From NCBI GenBank assembly GCA_002069765.1, contig MWBZ01000029.1, forward strand, positions 1-43,082: a DNA stretch of 43,082 bases. The letters are read 5' to 3'. The notes under the pieces are model-generated. The model had not been told where the DNA came from and searched no databases. It saw only the letters and a program-made list of their open reading frames with translations. The position numbers were made by a program, and so were the translations under genes. Shown piece by piece: positions 24,167 through 32,512 of the stretch (position 1 is its first letter; each line of letters opens with the position of its first letter). The DNA comes from a bacterium ADurb.Bin243 (lineage in GTDB: Bacteria > Muiribacteriota > UBA9980).

Positions 24167-24877
24167 ATGATATCAAATTTACAACTAAGCGCCGACGGCG
24201 CAAACAATTTTAAACTTCTCGATAGATATTGCAAAGACGCAGGCATCAGCATTTTTAAGGCCTGTCCGGTTAAAGCCGTCGCCGGGTCTTTTCATCCTTC
24301 GCTCAATGAAAATCCATATACCGCCAGAATGACGGCGGCGATTTCAATGGCGTTCCACCTTAGCGACGCGGTGCTCGAAGGGATTTTCGACCGCCCCACG
24401 CCTCATTACGCCATGCATTACAACCGCATAAACTCTTTTTTAGACGATACTGCGCTCAGGGTGACGGCGATAATCCAGAATAGCGGTTATAACGCCATGC
24501 CGGTTCCGGCTTCTCAAATTATCGATAAAAGCTCTCAGCGCGGATATTTAAACCACAAGATCGTCGCCGCCGCCGCGGGAGCGGGTTTCATCGGCCGCAA
24601 CAACCTGCTCGTAACCCCGCAGTTCGGTTCCAGAGTAAGGCTGGTAAGCGTTTTAACCGACGCCCCGCTGGAATTCACGGAACCTCTCGAAGACGGCTGC
24701 GGCGATTGTTTCGCTTGCCTTGCGTCATGCCCGGCGCAGGCAATAAAAGAAAGTCCCGAAAATTTCGAGCTGGCAAAATGCATCGAGCAGATATCCAGAT
24801 TTCAGAGGCTTATGTTCGTGGCAAAGGGCATCTGCGGAGTATGCGTAAAAGCCTGCGCCGGAAGAAAAAATAAATAA
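24167..24877 (+). CDS. Double [4Fe-4S] protein related to epoxyqueuosine reductase (QueG-like)
   Basis: A 236-residue protein resembling the core of QueG but lacking much of its length (QueG is about 350 residues), so probably a relative of unknown substrate. GAGFIGRNNLLVTPQFGSRV is the typical cobalamin/iron-sulfur family block. Cysteines are at 178, 181, 184 and 188 (CGDCFACLASCP) and 205, 223, 226 and 230 (CGVCVKAC), matching two [4Fe-4S] clusters. I prefer the ATG at 24167 over 24128, because the promoter's start point leaves no room for a ribosome site before 24128; AAAGGG lies about 12 bases before 24167. It is the first gene of a four-gene plus-strand operon. Confidence 0.82.
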   Translation: MISNLQLSADGANNFKLLDRYCKDAGISIFKACPVKAVAGSFHPSLNENPYTARMTAAISMAFHLSDAVLEGIFDRPTPHYAMHYNRINSFLDDTALRVTAIIQNSGYNAMPVPASQIIDKSSQRGYLNHKIVAAAAGAGFIGRNNLLVTPQFGSRVRLVSVLTDAPLEFTEPLEDGCGDCFACLASCPAQAIKESPENFELAKCIEQISRFQRLMFVAKGICGVCVKACAGRKNK

Positions 24878-24892
24878 GAGGGAGCCTGAAAA

Positions 24893-25432
24893 ATGGGAAC
24901 TCCAAAACTTCATCAACCGGTAAAACTGTTTTACGGCGTTCTGTTCAGCGACATAGAAACGCTTCCATGCGTAAAAGAACGGCTGGTCGCGGAACACGGC
25001 GAAATAGACTCCGAAAGCGAAATATTCGATTTTAATTTTACCGGTTATTACCAGAAAGAGATGGGCGATTCCATAAAAAGAATATTTTATTCGTTCGACG
25101 AGCTCATAGAGCCTGAAGAGCTTTCGCACATTAAATTAAAAAGCAACGATATCGAACTCGATTATCTTTGCGACGACAAACGCTCCGTGAACCTGGACCC
25201 CGGCTACATAACCCCGGCCAAAGTCATTCTGGCCTCGGCCAAAGACAATATCCAGAGAGTGTATATAATGAACGGAATATACGAGGAAATAACGCTGTAT
25301 TATAAAAACAATACGTTTAACGCTTTCGATTGGACTTTCCCGGATTACAGGCAGAGTTACATACCTTTTTTCAACGAGCTCAGAAAAGTTTACGTCGGCC
25401 AGATAGAACTTTTGAAGGCCGAAAGGAAGTAA
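24893..25432 (+). CDS. DUF4416 family protein
   Basis: A 179-residue member of the DUF4416 family, recognised from PVKLFYGVLFSD near the start, FNFTGYYQKEMG, IKLKSNDIELDY, NLDPGYITPAKVILASAKD, GIYEEITLYYK and WTFPDYRQ. Function is unknown; the family is common in deep-branching bacteria and often sits near DNA or RNA metabolism genes, a memory-based remark. A GAGGGAG ribosome site precedes the ATG. It lies 15 bases after the iron-sulfur protein gene and three bases before the TTG of the transporter gene, so all belong to one transcript. Confidence 0.88.
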   Translation: MGTPKLHQPVKLFYGVLFSDIETLPCVKERLVAEHGEIDSESEIFDFNFTGYYQKEMGDSIKRIFYSFDELIEPEELSHIKLKSNDIELDYLCDDKRSVNLDPGYITPAKVILASAKDNIQRVYIMNGIYEEITLYYKNNTFNAFDWTFPDYRQSYIPFFNELRKVYVGQIELLKAERK

Positions 25433-25435
25433 AAA

Positions 25436-26374
25436 TTGTCAGGGAGATCTAATTATTTTTATATAATAATTCTCGTGCTTCTTAACGTAATCTGGGGCGG
25501 AACATATGTGGCGTCCAAAATAGCGATGTCCGATTTTCTGCCGATAACTCTGGCGTTCGTGCGCTTCGCTCTGGCCTCGCTGATAATGATTCCTTTTCTT
25601 CTCACGAAATACAGGCATATCAGGCTGACGCGCGCAGATTTCATTACCTGCGCCACGCTCGGCGCTCTGGGATTCACTTTCGCATACATTTTCCAGAACA
25701 TAGGCGTAAAAATGACTAAAACGATGAACGCGGCTATTGAAATTTCTTCCGAACCGGTTATGATGCTCATACTCGCCGCGCTGTTCCTTAAAGAAAAAAT
25801 AACCGGCAGAATTATCTCAGGCATAGTCCTCTCCACTATCGGAGTGCTGATAATAATACTTCCTGGCTCGGCGGACGGCGCGGTCCATTCTTCCGCGGGC
25901 GCATACTCGGCGGCCGGCGACGCTCTGGTGCTGCTTTCGGCTCTTTGCTGCGCGCTTTACACCATAATAGGAAACCAGGCCATAAAGCGCCTGCCAAGCT
26001 TTGTAGTCACCGCATATGCGGTAATCACCGGCACCATACTCCTTTTTCCATTCGCGGCTTACTACGAAAACGGCCTCAGCGCCATAGCTACGGCTTCCTT
26101 AAGATCATGGCTTTGCGTCTTTTACCTTTCAGCCCTCGCTACGAGCTTCGCATACTTCGTATGGTACCTGCTTTTAGAGCGCCTCGACGCCTCGTATATG
26201 GGTAATTTTTTAAACCTGCAGCCTCTGGTCGGAATCGTTCTCGGCCGCTTTCTATTAAGCGAGCCGGCCGGCGGCGCCACTTTCATAGGGGCCGCTTTCA
26301 TAATCGGCGGGGTTTATATAACGAGCCTCGGCACGAATAAAATCGAAGAAAAGGCGGTAATCGAACCGGCATGA
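25436..26374 (+). CDS. EamA/DMT family transporter
   Basis: A 312-residue inner-membrane protein of the drug/metabolite transporter superfamily with about ten membrane segments in two EamA repeats (residues about 10-145 and 160-300). The first repeat opens with LLNVIWGGTYVASKIAMSDF and ends in FLKEKITGRIISGIVLSTIG; the second has NFLNLQPLVGIVLGRFLLSE. Substrate cannot be read from sequence; relatives export amino acids or metabolites. The start is a TTG (25436) with AAGGAAG eight bases upstream; no ATG fits before the first membrane segment. Its TGA stop overlaps the next ATG (ATGA at 26371-26374), so the TPR gene is translationally coupled. It is the only clear gene here that ends in TGA. 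Confidence 0.92.
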   Translation: MSGRSNYFYIIILVLLNVIWGGTYVASKIAMSDFLPITLAFVRFALASLIMIPFLLTKYRHIRLTRADFITCATLGALGFTFAYIFQNIGVKMTKTMNAAIEISSEPVMMLILAALFLKEKITGRIISGIVLSTIGVLIIILPGSADGAVHSSAGAYSAAGDALVLLSALCCALYTIIGNQAIKRLPSFVVTAYAVITGTILLFPFAAYYENGLSAIATASLRSWLCVFYLSALATSFAYFVWYLLLERLDASYMGNFLNLQPLVGIVLGRFLLSEPAGGATFIGAAFIIGGVYITSLGTNKIEEKAVIEPA

Positions 26375-27681
26375 AATATTATTTAAAATCAATCAATCCT
26401 GCCTTAAATAAGCTTTTGCTATGTATTATAACGGTCCCGGTCTTATTATTTCCATCGTCATCGGGCGCCCAGGAGCCGGCAATAAAAGAAGGGCGGCGTG
26501 GAAGGCTCACTATCGACTATAAGTCAAAAATCGACTTCGTGGCCGAAGCGAGAAAATATTTAAAAAAGGGCGACATCCCCGAAGCCCTCTATAACGCCAC
26601 ATACGCCGTTTCAAACGGGTTCGACCCTTACGACTCGTATCTTCTGCTCGCCGACATTTATCGGGCTTCAAAAGACCTTAAAAGCGAAGCTTATTCGCTC
26701 GAATATACCGTCCGGCACGCGCCCAACGACAGGCTGAAAAAAGAAGCTGAAAAAAGGCTGGCTTCGGTTATCGAAGCCATCAAAAATCTCAATATCCAGA
26801 AATCCGCTGCGGCCGTGGTCAAAAATCCGGACAGCCTCAATAAGATATTGCGCCTCGGCCACACGTTCGAACGCTTCGGCTCGGCCGAAAAAGCCGAAAC
26901 GCAATACGAATACGCCGACAATCTGGGAAAGAACATTAAAAGTTCAAAATACGCAAAAATACGCCTCTACCTGAAAAACGGCCGCAAAAACGCAGCGCTT
27001 CCCGAAGTCAGGGATTTTTTCAACCTCTCGCCCGACGACACCACCATGGTTTATCTTCTGGCCTATAACGGCTTCAATCTCACGGAAATAAAGGAATTAG
27101 GTTACTCCGGCGGCGGCGGGCTCGATATGCGCAGATACAACCGTACCTACGCGGATTACTATTACGAAATCGGCTATCAGCAATATCTTCAAGAAAAACT
27201 CGACCAGGCGCGAACAAGCATGCTTTATTCGCTCTCTTATTTCAAATCCAATTCCCGGGCGCATTTTAACCTGGGAGAAATATTTTATAAAAAAGGCATG
27301 TTTCGCGAATCCGGGTTTCACTATAGCGTCGCATATGAATTTATGCCCGCCGATTACGAGGTGGGGTTCAAACTGGCCAAATCTCTTGTAATGTCTAAAT
27401 CATACGAACGGGCCAGGGTCGTTTTGAAAGAACTTCTAAAAATCGACCCCCACTCGGGCGATTACGCGGCCTGGCTCGCTAAAACCGGCCTCACGCGACG
27501 CGACATCGAAAGAATGGGTTATATCGACGTTAATTCGCCTTTCTATAAAAAGCCGGGAAGAAAAAAAGCGCCGGCCGCGGCCGGACAGCCCGCGGGGCCG
27601 GAAAACCTGCTCAAGCAGCCGCCGTCGGGCCTCAATTCGCCGTTTTATCAAACGCCGCAGCCCATCAATATACAACTGTAA
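26371..27681 (+). CDS. Exported TPR-repeat protein with duplicated NSPFY tail motif
   Basis: A 436-residue protein with a signal peptide (about residues 1-34, ending SSSGAQ), then TPR units at about 50-130, 150-215 and 265-370 (for example SRAHFNLGEIFYKKGMFRES). The last 55 residues are Pro/Ala/Lys-rich and contain NSPFYKKP and NSPFYQTP, two copies of one short motif about 30 residues apart. It is probably a periplasmic or outer-surface adaptor. It overlaps the transporter gene by four bases. The next gene is tail-to-tail only 12 bases away and no terminator lies in that gap. Confidence 0.82.
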   Translation: MKYYLKSINPALNKLLLCIITVPVLLFPSSSGAQEPAIKEGRRGRLTIDYKSKIDFVAEARKYLKKGDIPEALYNATYAVSNGFDPYDSYLLLADIYRASKDLKSEAYSLEYTVRHAPNDRLKKEAEKRLASVIEAIKNLNIQKSAAAVVKNPDSLNKILRLGHTFERFGSAEKAETQYEYADNLGKNIKSSKYAKIRLYLKNGRKNAALPEVRDFFNLSPDDTTMVYLLAYNGFNLTEIKELGYSGGGGLDMRRYNRTYADYYYEIGYQQYLQEKLDQARTSMLYSLSYFKSNSRAHFNLGEIFYKKGMFRESGFHYSVAYEFMPADYEVGFKLAKSLVMSKSYERARVVLKELLKIDPHSGDYAAWLAKTGLTRRDIERMGYIDVNSPFYKKPGRKKAPAAAGQPAGPENLLKQPPSGLNSPFYQTPQPINIQL

Positions 27682-27693
27682 TAATAAAAAAGG

Positions 27694-28446
27694 TTACTTT
27701 TGAAAAGCTTCCACGTCGAGGCGCGACATCGGGTTTAAATTCCAGAAAGGCTCCCTGTCTTTTGAAGTTATGAAACGCGGCCCTACCACAAGATCGAGCT
27801 TGATTTCGTGCTTGACTTTAACGTCGTTGCCGTAGACGGCCTTCAGGCCTATAAATACGAAAAGGCGGCCTTTAAAGCCTTCGCGGTCGGTATCCGTATA
27901 AAAAGTATTGAAATAAAGATAACTTCCGTTAGTTCCGTTAGGAAGCGAGCTGAGCGAATCGACTATTTTTTCGTTCTCCACCGAATCGTTCTTCTGCTCC
28001 CACGGCCCGCTCCAGTTAGCTCGTTTGACGCGCCCGTTGCCGCGGTCGAATATATATACTACTTTTTCGACGATGGGCTTTCCTTTGTCGTCGAAACCGT
28101 GGAACCTGGCAAAGCGTATCCTGGCCCCGCCGACTTCCTTGCCGTTGATATCCACCGGGTCCTGGATTATGAACTTATCGCCGATAAGGCCGTCGGGAAA
28201 GACGGCCGCGCGCAGGTCGTTTTTTATCCTTTCTACTATGACGCGGACGGAGCGCTGGCATGAAATTTCTTCCTGGGTGTAAACCTGCGTTCGGGTGATC
28301 ATGCGAAACAGCTGCCACACGGAAATCAGGAGCATTATGGAAAGCATCATAACTACCATGACCTCGATCAGCGTAAAACCGCTCCCGCCGGAGGAATTTT
28401 TCGCAGGCCGCGCGAGGCCGCGTTTATTCAAAAGGATATTTTTCAT
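27694..28446 (-). CDS. Prepilin-like protein, PulJ/GspJ-type minor pseudopilin
   Basis: A 250-residue type IV pilin-like protein. After a long leader, the prepilin peptidase site is GSG|FTLIEVMVVMM with Glu at mature position 5, then a hydrophobic helix to about residue 45. The mature body, with QRSVRVIVERIKNDLRAA, resembles GspJ/PulJ minor pseudopilins, which sit at the tip of the pseudopilus or pilus. It would be processed by a prepilin peptidase not present in this window. AGAGAG serves as ribosome site. It is the last gene of a five-gene pilus cluster and follows the PilV-like gene by 46 bases, a gap holding a hairpin that is a terminator on the opposite strand. Confidence 0.85.
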   Translation of the reverse strand: MKNILLNKRGLARPAKNSSGGSGFTLIEVMVVMMLSIMLLISVWQLFRMITRTQVYTQEEISCQRSVRVIVERIKNDLRAAVFPDGLIGDKFIIQDPVDINGKEVGGARIRFARFHGFDDKGKPIVEKVVYIFDRGNGRVKRANWSGPWEQKNDSVENEKIVDSLSSLPNGTNGSYLYFNTFYTDTDREGFKGRLFVFIGLKAVYGNDVKVKHEIKLDLVVGPRFITSKDREPFWNLNPMSRLDVEAFQK

Positions 28447-28470
28447 TTTATTCTCTCTTTATAATTATTG

Positions 28471-28494
28471 AGCCGGCGAAAGGCCGGCTTTTTT
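28471..28494 (+). terminator. Intrinsic terminator on the plus strand between two minus-strand pilin genes
   Basis: Arms AGCCGGC (28471-28477) and GCCGGCT (28483-28489) enclose GAAAG, followed by a run of six T (28489-28494) on the plus strand. On the minus strand the stem is followed by CAATAATTAT, not a U-tract. It could stop plus-strand read-through from the operon ending at 27681, and on the minus-strand mRNA it may act as a stabilising hairpin. Confidence 0.75.
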
Positions 28495-29023
28495 ACTGCG
28501 TTATCAGAGGCGCGTTTTCATTTGCGACGAGCGCGAAAAGTTTTTTGGGACCTTTCTGGGTGCCCGTGCGCTCGGTCCAGTATACGGAAACCACGATCTG
28601 CACATATGCAAAATCGTCGCCGCGCGAAGTTTTTATGGGCTTGGTGGGGGTGATTTCGACGCTTCTTATAAAACGCCCGGCTGTAGTGGAAAATTTATCG
28701 TCGAAAGTTTTTCCGAGAAAATCCTGTATGTCTTTTTCGTCCATTTTCGCCTTCAGGCCCGATTTAGGATCGAGGCGCGACAAAACGTCGAAAGGCTTAT
28801 TTTTCAGAAGTTCGATAAGCTCCGACGCGACGTTAGCCGCTATCGTGAGATCGCCGGTTTTCATGGTGCTGTTGGCGGACCACTGGAATATCTGGTATAA
28901 CGGCCACATCAGAAGCGTAAACAGCATCATGGCTATCATAAGTTCTATAAAAGTGACGCCGGCTGCCTTCTTTTCGCCGTTCGCCGCCTTTAAAAATAAA
29001 GTTTTAAATTCCACGCGCCGCAT
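28493..29023 (-). CDS. Prepilin-like protein, PilV/GspI-type
   Basis: A 176-residue type IV pilin-like protein. The prepilin site is AAG|VTFIELMIAMM at about residues 20-33 with Glu5, followed by a hydrophobic helix to about 45 (LFTLLMWPLYQIF). The mature domain (NVASELIELLKNKPFDVL) resembles PilV/GspI-type minor pilins. It would assemble in the inner membrane with the neighbouring GspJ-like and large GspK-like proteins to prime a pilus. The gap to the upstream lipoprotein gene is 17 bases. No assembly ATPase or platform protein gene is in the window. Confidence 0.85.
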   Translation of the reverse strand: MRRVEFKTLFLKAANGEKKAAGVTFIELMIAMMLFTLLMWPLYQIFQWSANSTMKTGDLTIAANVASELIELLKNKPFDVLSRLDPKSGLKAKMDEKDIQDFLGKTFDDKFSTTAGRFIRSVEITPTKPIKTSRGDDFAYVQIVVSVYWTERTGTQKGPKKLFALVANENAPLITQ

Positions 29024-29040
29024 AACCTCACTTCACCTTT

Positions 29041-29751
29041 CTATTCTATAGGAACTGTCCATGATTTAGAAAGCGTTTCGCTTAATTGTTTAGATATTTT
29101 TTCCTGTTTTATATATTCTTCGATCAGCTTTTTATTGTCGCCCATCTGCGAATATGCGTTTATTTTCAAGCCGCTTACGCTCTGCTTCAAGTAAATATTA
29201 TCGTTCGCCGATTCGCCCTGTTTTTCGAGATGATCGAGCATGCCGACCGCGTCGCCCGGACGTCCGTCGCTTAAAAGCGCCGTAGCTTTTTTTATGTCTT
29301 CGCTCTGAAGCGTGTTTACCCTGTCTATAGACACCTTGCAGGCCAGCGCGCGCCTTTCTATGTATGCGTTGTTTCCCGCCGCACCTGCGCTGTTATACAA
29401 CTTAAGCGCTTCCTGATATTTGCCTTCTGAAAAGAGCTTTTCCGCTTCGACAAAATTTTTATTTTTCAACGCCTTGCGTCCGTCGAACTGAAGCTTTTCT
29501 ATGATCGCGCTTTTTTCTTTCTTTTTCATTATATCCACGCCGCTTCCGTAGTACCTCTTGGAACCGTCGACCGACGAAAGGCGGCTTTGCTTGCGGAACC
29601 CCTCGTCTTCGGCGTCGGAATCGTAGGCGCGTGAGGAGCGGTGATCGATCTTTTTAAAAGAATCGTCGCTGCCGCAAGAGCAGCCTGCGCCGGACACCGT
29701 AAATAAAGACAGTATAAGCAGTATAAATATTCTGACGATAACTTCATTCAT
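29041..29751 (-). CDS. TPR-type lipoprotein of the pilus cluster
   Basis: A 236-residue protein with a signal peptide ending in a lipobox-like SGAGC (Cys at 24; Gly at -3 is unusual), followed by another Cys and a Ser/Asp-rich linker. From about residue 75 it has TPR-like helices (FVEAEKLFSEGKYQEALKLY). It is likely anchored in a membrane facing the periplasm. TPR lipoproteins such as PilF/PilW act as pilotins for the secretin of type IV pili, so a comparable role is a fair inference, not shown. It lies between the large GspK-like gene and the PilV-like gene, co-oriented with both. Confidence 0.75.
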   Translation of the reverse strand: MNEVIVRIFILLILSLFTVSGAGCSCGSDDSFKKIDHRSSRAYDSDAEDEGFRKQSRLSSVDGSKRYYGSGVDIMKKKEKSAIIEKLQFDGRKALKNKNFVEAEKLFSEGKYQEALKLYNSAGAAGNNAYIERRALACKVSIDRVNTLQSEDIKKATALLSDGRPGDAVGMLDHLEKQGESANDNIYLKQSVSGLKINAYSQMGDNKKLIEEYIKQEKISKQLSETLSKSWTVPIE

Positions 29752-29818
29752 AAAAATTCACGCTCTCACAGCAAACCTTCATCCGCCCATATCAGGAGGC
29801 GAAATGAAAAACTTAATT

Positions 29819-32512
29819 CTAGAGTTTCGAATCTTCTTCTTCCTTGCCTTTGACGATTTCTATCTTGTAAAAAGTATAGCACTGGCTCAAATTGACTACG
29901 TAATTGCCGTCGTGGTCTCCCGTTCCGGTACGGTCGGGGAATATTTTTTCATCGTAAGCCACAGTGCCGCCGCCGGTCATTTTTTTCGTGGCTTCGTCTT
30001 TATCCTCGAGCTTTTCGAGATTAAGATAGTTGACGACAAGATTGCCCCTTATAAAAAAGCTGTCAAAACTGTTCTGACGGTCTTCTTTTTTTGAATCGGG
30101 GCCGTGAAACGGAAATATCGCGCCGGCCGTGGCGGCGGTGACTTTTGGATTGTCTTTGTAGCGAAGGGTTCCAATGCCCGCGCAGACAGAGGCCTGTATA
30201 TATGTGTCGGTTACCCAGATGTCGCCGTTTTGAGAAGAGAATATAGTGTCGCGTATTTCAGGCGGCAGTTTGGAAATTTTTTCATAAAGCGGGTTGGGAG
30301 CGCTTATAACCGAAAGCTGGGAAAGGTCGTCGTCGCTTTTTTCGTCTTTCATGACGCCGTTGAGCATTATATCGGTCCCGAAAATCGAGGCGATAACTCC
30401 TTTGCCGTTGATATAAAGCGGCCCGCCGTTCGGCGCGTCGGGCGGAAGCCTGAGCTGCTGAAACCGCTCTTCGAACGCCTTCATGCCTTCGACGTACCAG
30501 ATGCCGTCAAGATAGATATGCCATTGCTTGTCTTCAGATTCTTCTGGCGGTATAAGCTTTTTCATATAATAAAGGTTGTATATGAAATCTTTTGCGTTAG
30601 CAAAGCTGTAGCAAGCCATTTCAGGCGCCAGATCGAGCGGAAACTTTGCCGCGAGCTCGTTTACGGAAACGTTATTGTTGTTGTACGGCACGCTGTCTAT
30701 AATGGTGGCCACTTCGGGGCCTTCGGACACGTCGTAGGAGCCGAATTTAGGGCGCGACATAACATGCTTGTAGGCGATGTTCTTGGTATCTGTTTCGATA
30801 ACCTGATCGGTCTGCGCGTCTTTGCGGGTGGCCGCCTCGAGAAGTTCCGGCGGGGTATCTATGGGCTTGCCCTGGCCTTTTTTATTTTTGCCGAAATGGG
30901 GTATGAATTTGAATTTAGCGCGCTGCGCCTCGGTAAGCCCTACCATGCTTTTAAGCGATTCCATGAAGCTGCGGTCGGTATTTTCTTCGGCAAGCTTTTT
31001 AGGAACGACGGCTTTCTGGGCGTTGAAATCTTTTTCCTCGAAGTTGACCCACGGCAATATATAAGCGTCGTCTTTCACGTTCATCGCGTACGATTCCAGA
31101 TTGCAGGCGAGCACGTTTCCGTACACGTGTGTTATGTGAGGCTGGAGATAATCGCGTCCCTGACGGATATCGGTGGCGAAAAGGTCTATGCCCGCGTATT
31201 TAGGATTTAAATATTCGCGGTCTTCGGTATCGCAGAATTTTATATAATTTTCGAAATAGCTCAAATAGCCGGGAGCTGCGAGTTTGCCCGGAGTAAAAGG
31301 CTTAAGGTGCGAATCTTCCCCGTCGAGCCCCAGTTCGGTTCCCGCGCCGAGTATCTGCCAGCGATGGTCTATTTCTATTTCCTTAGAAGCGCTCGAAGAG
31401 GACGAAGACGCCGCCGGAGGCATAACCGATAATTTAGTTACCGGCGGAAGCGGTATGCCGGACTTCAAAGAAGGCTCTATAAGCCTTGCCGCCAGCGATT
31501 CTTTGCTGGTGTCCTGGCCGAAAGCGGAACGCGCCCAGAAATCGAAGCTAGGAAAACACCTTGAAAAATCATATTTGGCGCTTAATTCGGCCGGAAAATT
31601 GAAATTCTTGCTGCGAAGCTGCCCTAAAAGCGTTCCGCCGTCGTAGTTAAGCGCGCCGGCATTTGTGAGGTTTATTATTATAGGCATTTCGCCTTCCTGC
31701 ACCTGGCTTTTTTTAGGCATCGGCTTGAATCCGAGCAGCTGCTCGCCTTCGTATCTGGTATAGCCGCCGCCGAAAACTATCTTTCCGGCCTTGGTGGCGT
31801 TGGCGCCGCTCAATACCCTGAACGCGAGCGATTCTACGCCGTGATATGCCGGCCAGTGGTTATATTTGGACATCTTGGTTCCGCCGTTTCTTACGAAAAG
31901 GGAAAAATCCGGGAAGGGCGGAACGACTTTTACCACCTTGACGTCCTTGCAGGCCGTAACGGCTTTGGTATAATCGCCGAGAGAAGCTTTAGCCACGACC
32001 TTCAAAACGCCGAACGACTCTTTTTGCGGCATGGATGAAGGCTTTCGTTCGTTTCCCATGAGGTCTTTCTTGTAAGGCGAAACCTGTTCGTAGGTGACGC
32101 TCACGCTCATATTAGAGGCGTCCATGCCGAATTCTTTTTGGGCCATGGCGCGCGTTATAGGAATATCTACGGTGACGGCCGCCGGCTTTGTATTGGCCCA
32201 GCCGCAGCGAAGAAGGCTGTAAGAATCTCCGCCGGAATGGACTTTTTTGTGGTCGTTCATCTGAAGGCGGACTTCCATAAAGGCTTCCTCGATCATGGCG
32301 TCGCAGACGGAATTGACTATTTCGGCGCGCATTATATAATTTGCGAGAAATATTTCGTTTCTGATTTGATACAAAATGGACTGCGACATGACGTAAAGAA
32401 TCACGACCAGGCCTACGACCCAGTAAAAAACCATGCCGCGCCTGGATTTGAGCCCGGCGCCGGAAGCGAGTATATTACTGTTGTTCTGCTTTACCAGTTT
32501 CAATATTGGCAT
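29819..32512 (-). CDS. Giant GspK/PilX-like prepilin protein (897 residues)
   Basis: An 897-residue protein with an N-terminal pilin-like segment: SRRG|MVFYWVVGLVV at about residues 23-34, then hydrophobic to about 47. Mature position 5 is Trp, not Glu, as in the tip pseudopilin GspK, which also lacks Glu5. GspK and PilX are about 200-350 residues; here some 850 residues follow the helix. No known enzymatic motif is recognised. A poly-Ser stretch (ASSSSSSASK) lies near residue 375 and a Gly-rich YTRYEGEQ region near 255. It could be a tip-located adhesin or sensor. The ATG at 32512 has GGGAGA about nine bases upstream and overlaps the preceding lipoprotein gene by 38 bases. Confidence 0.75.
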   Translation of the reverse strand: MPILKLVKQNNSNILASGAGLKSRRGMVFYWVVGLVVILYVMSQSILYQIRNEIFLANYIMRAEIVNSVCDAMIEEAFMEVRLQMNDHKKVHSGGDSYSLLRCGWANTKPAAVTVDIPITRAMAQKEFGMDASNMSVSVTYEQVSPYKKDLMGNERKPSSMPQKESFGVLKVVAKASLGDYTKAVTACKDVKVVKVVPPFPDFSLFVRNGGTKMSKYNHWPAYHGVESLAFRVLSGANATKAGKIVFGGGYTRYEGEQLLGFKPMPKKSQVQEGEMPIIINLTNAGALNYDGGTLLGQLRSKNFNFPAELSAKYDFSRCFPSFDFWARSAFGQDTSKESLAARLIEPSLKSGIPLPPVTKLSVMPPAASSSSSSASKEIEIDHRWQILGAGTELGLDGEDSHLKPFTPGKLAAPGYLSYFENYIKFCDTEDREYLNPKYAGIDLFATDIRQGRDYLQPHITHVYGNVLACNLESYAMNVKDDAYILPWVNFEEKDFNAQKAVVPKKLAEENTDRSFMESLKSMVGLTEAQRAKFKFIPHFGKNKKGQGKPIDTPPELLEAATRKDAQTDQVIETDTKNIAYKHVMSRPKFGSYDVSEGPEVATIIDSVPYNNNNVSVNELAAKFPLDLAPEMACYSFANAKDFIYNLYYMKKLIPPEESEDKQWHIYLDGIWYVEGMKAFEERFQQLRLPPDAPNGGPLYINGKGVIASIFGTDIMLNGVMKDEKSDDDLSQLSVISAPNPLYEKISKLPPEIRDTIFSSQNGDIWVTDTYIQASVCAGIGTLRYKDNPKVTAATAGAIFPFHGPDSKKEDRQNSFDSFFIRGNLVVNYLNLEKLEDKDEATKKMTGGGTVAYDEKIFPDRTGTGDHDGNYVVNLSQCYTFYKIEIVKGKEEEDSKL

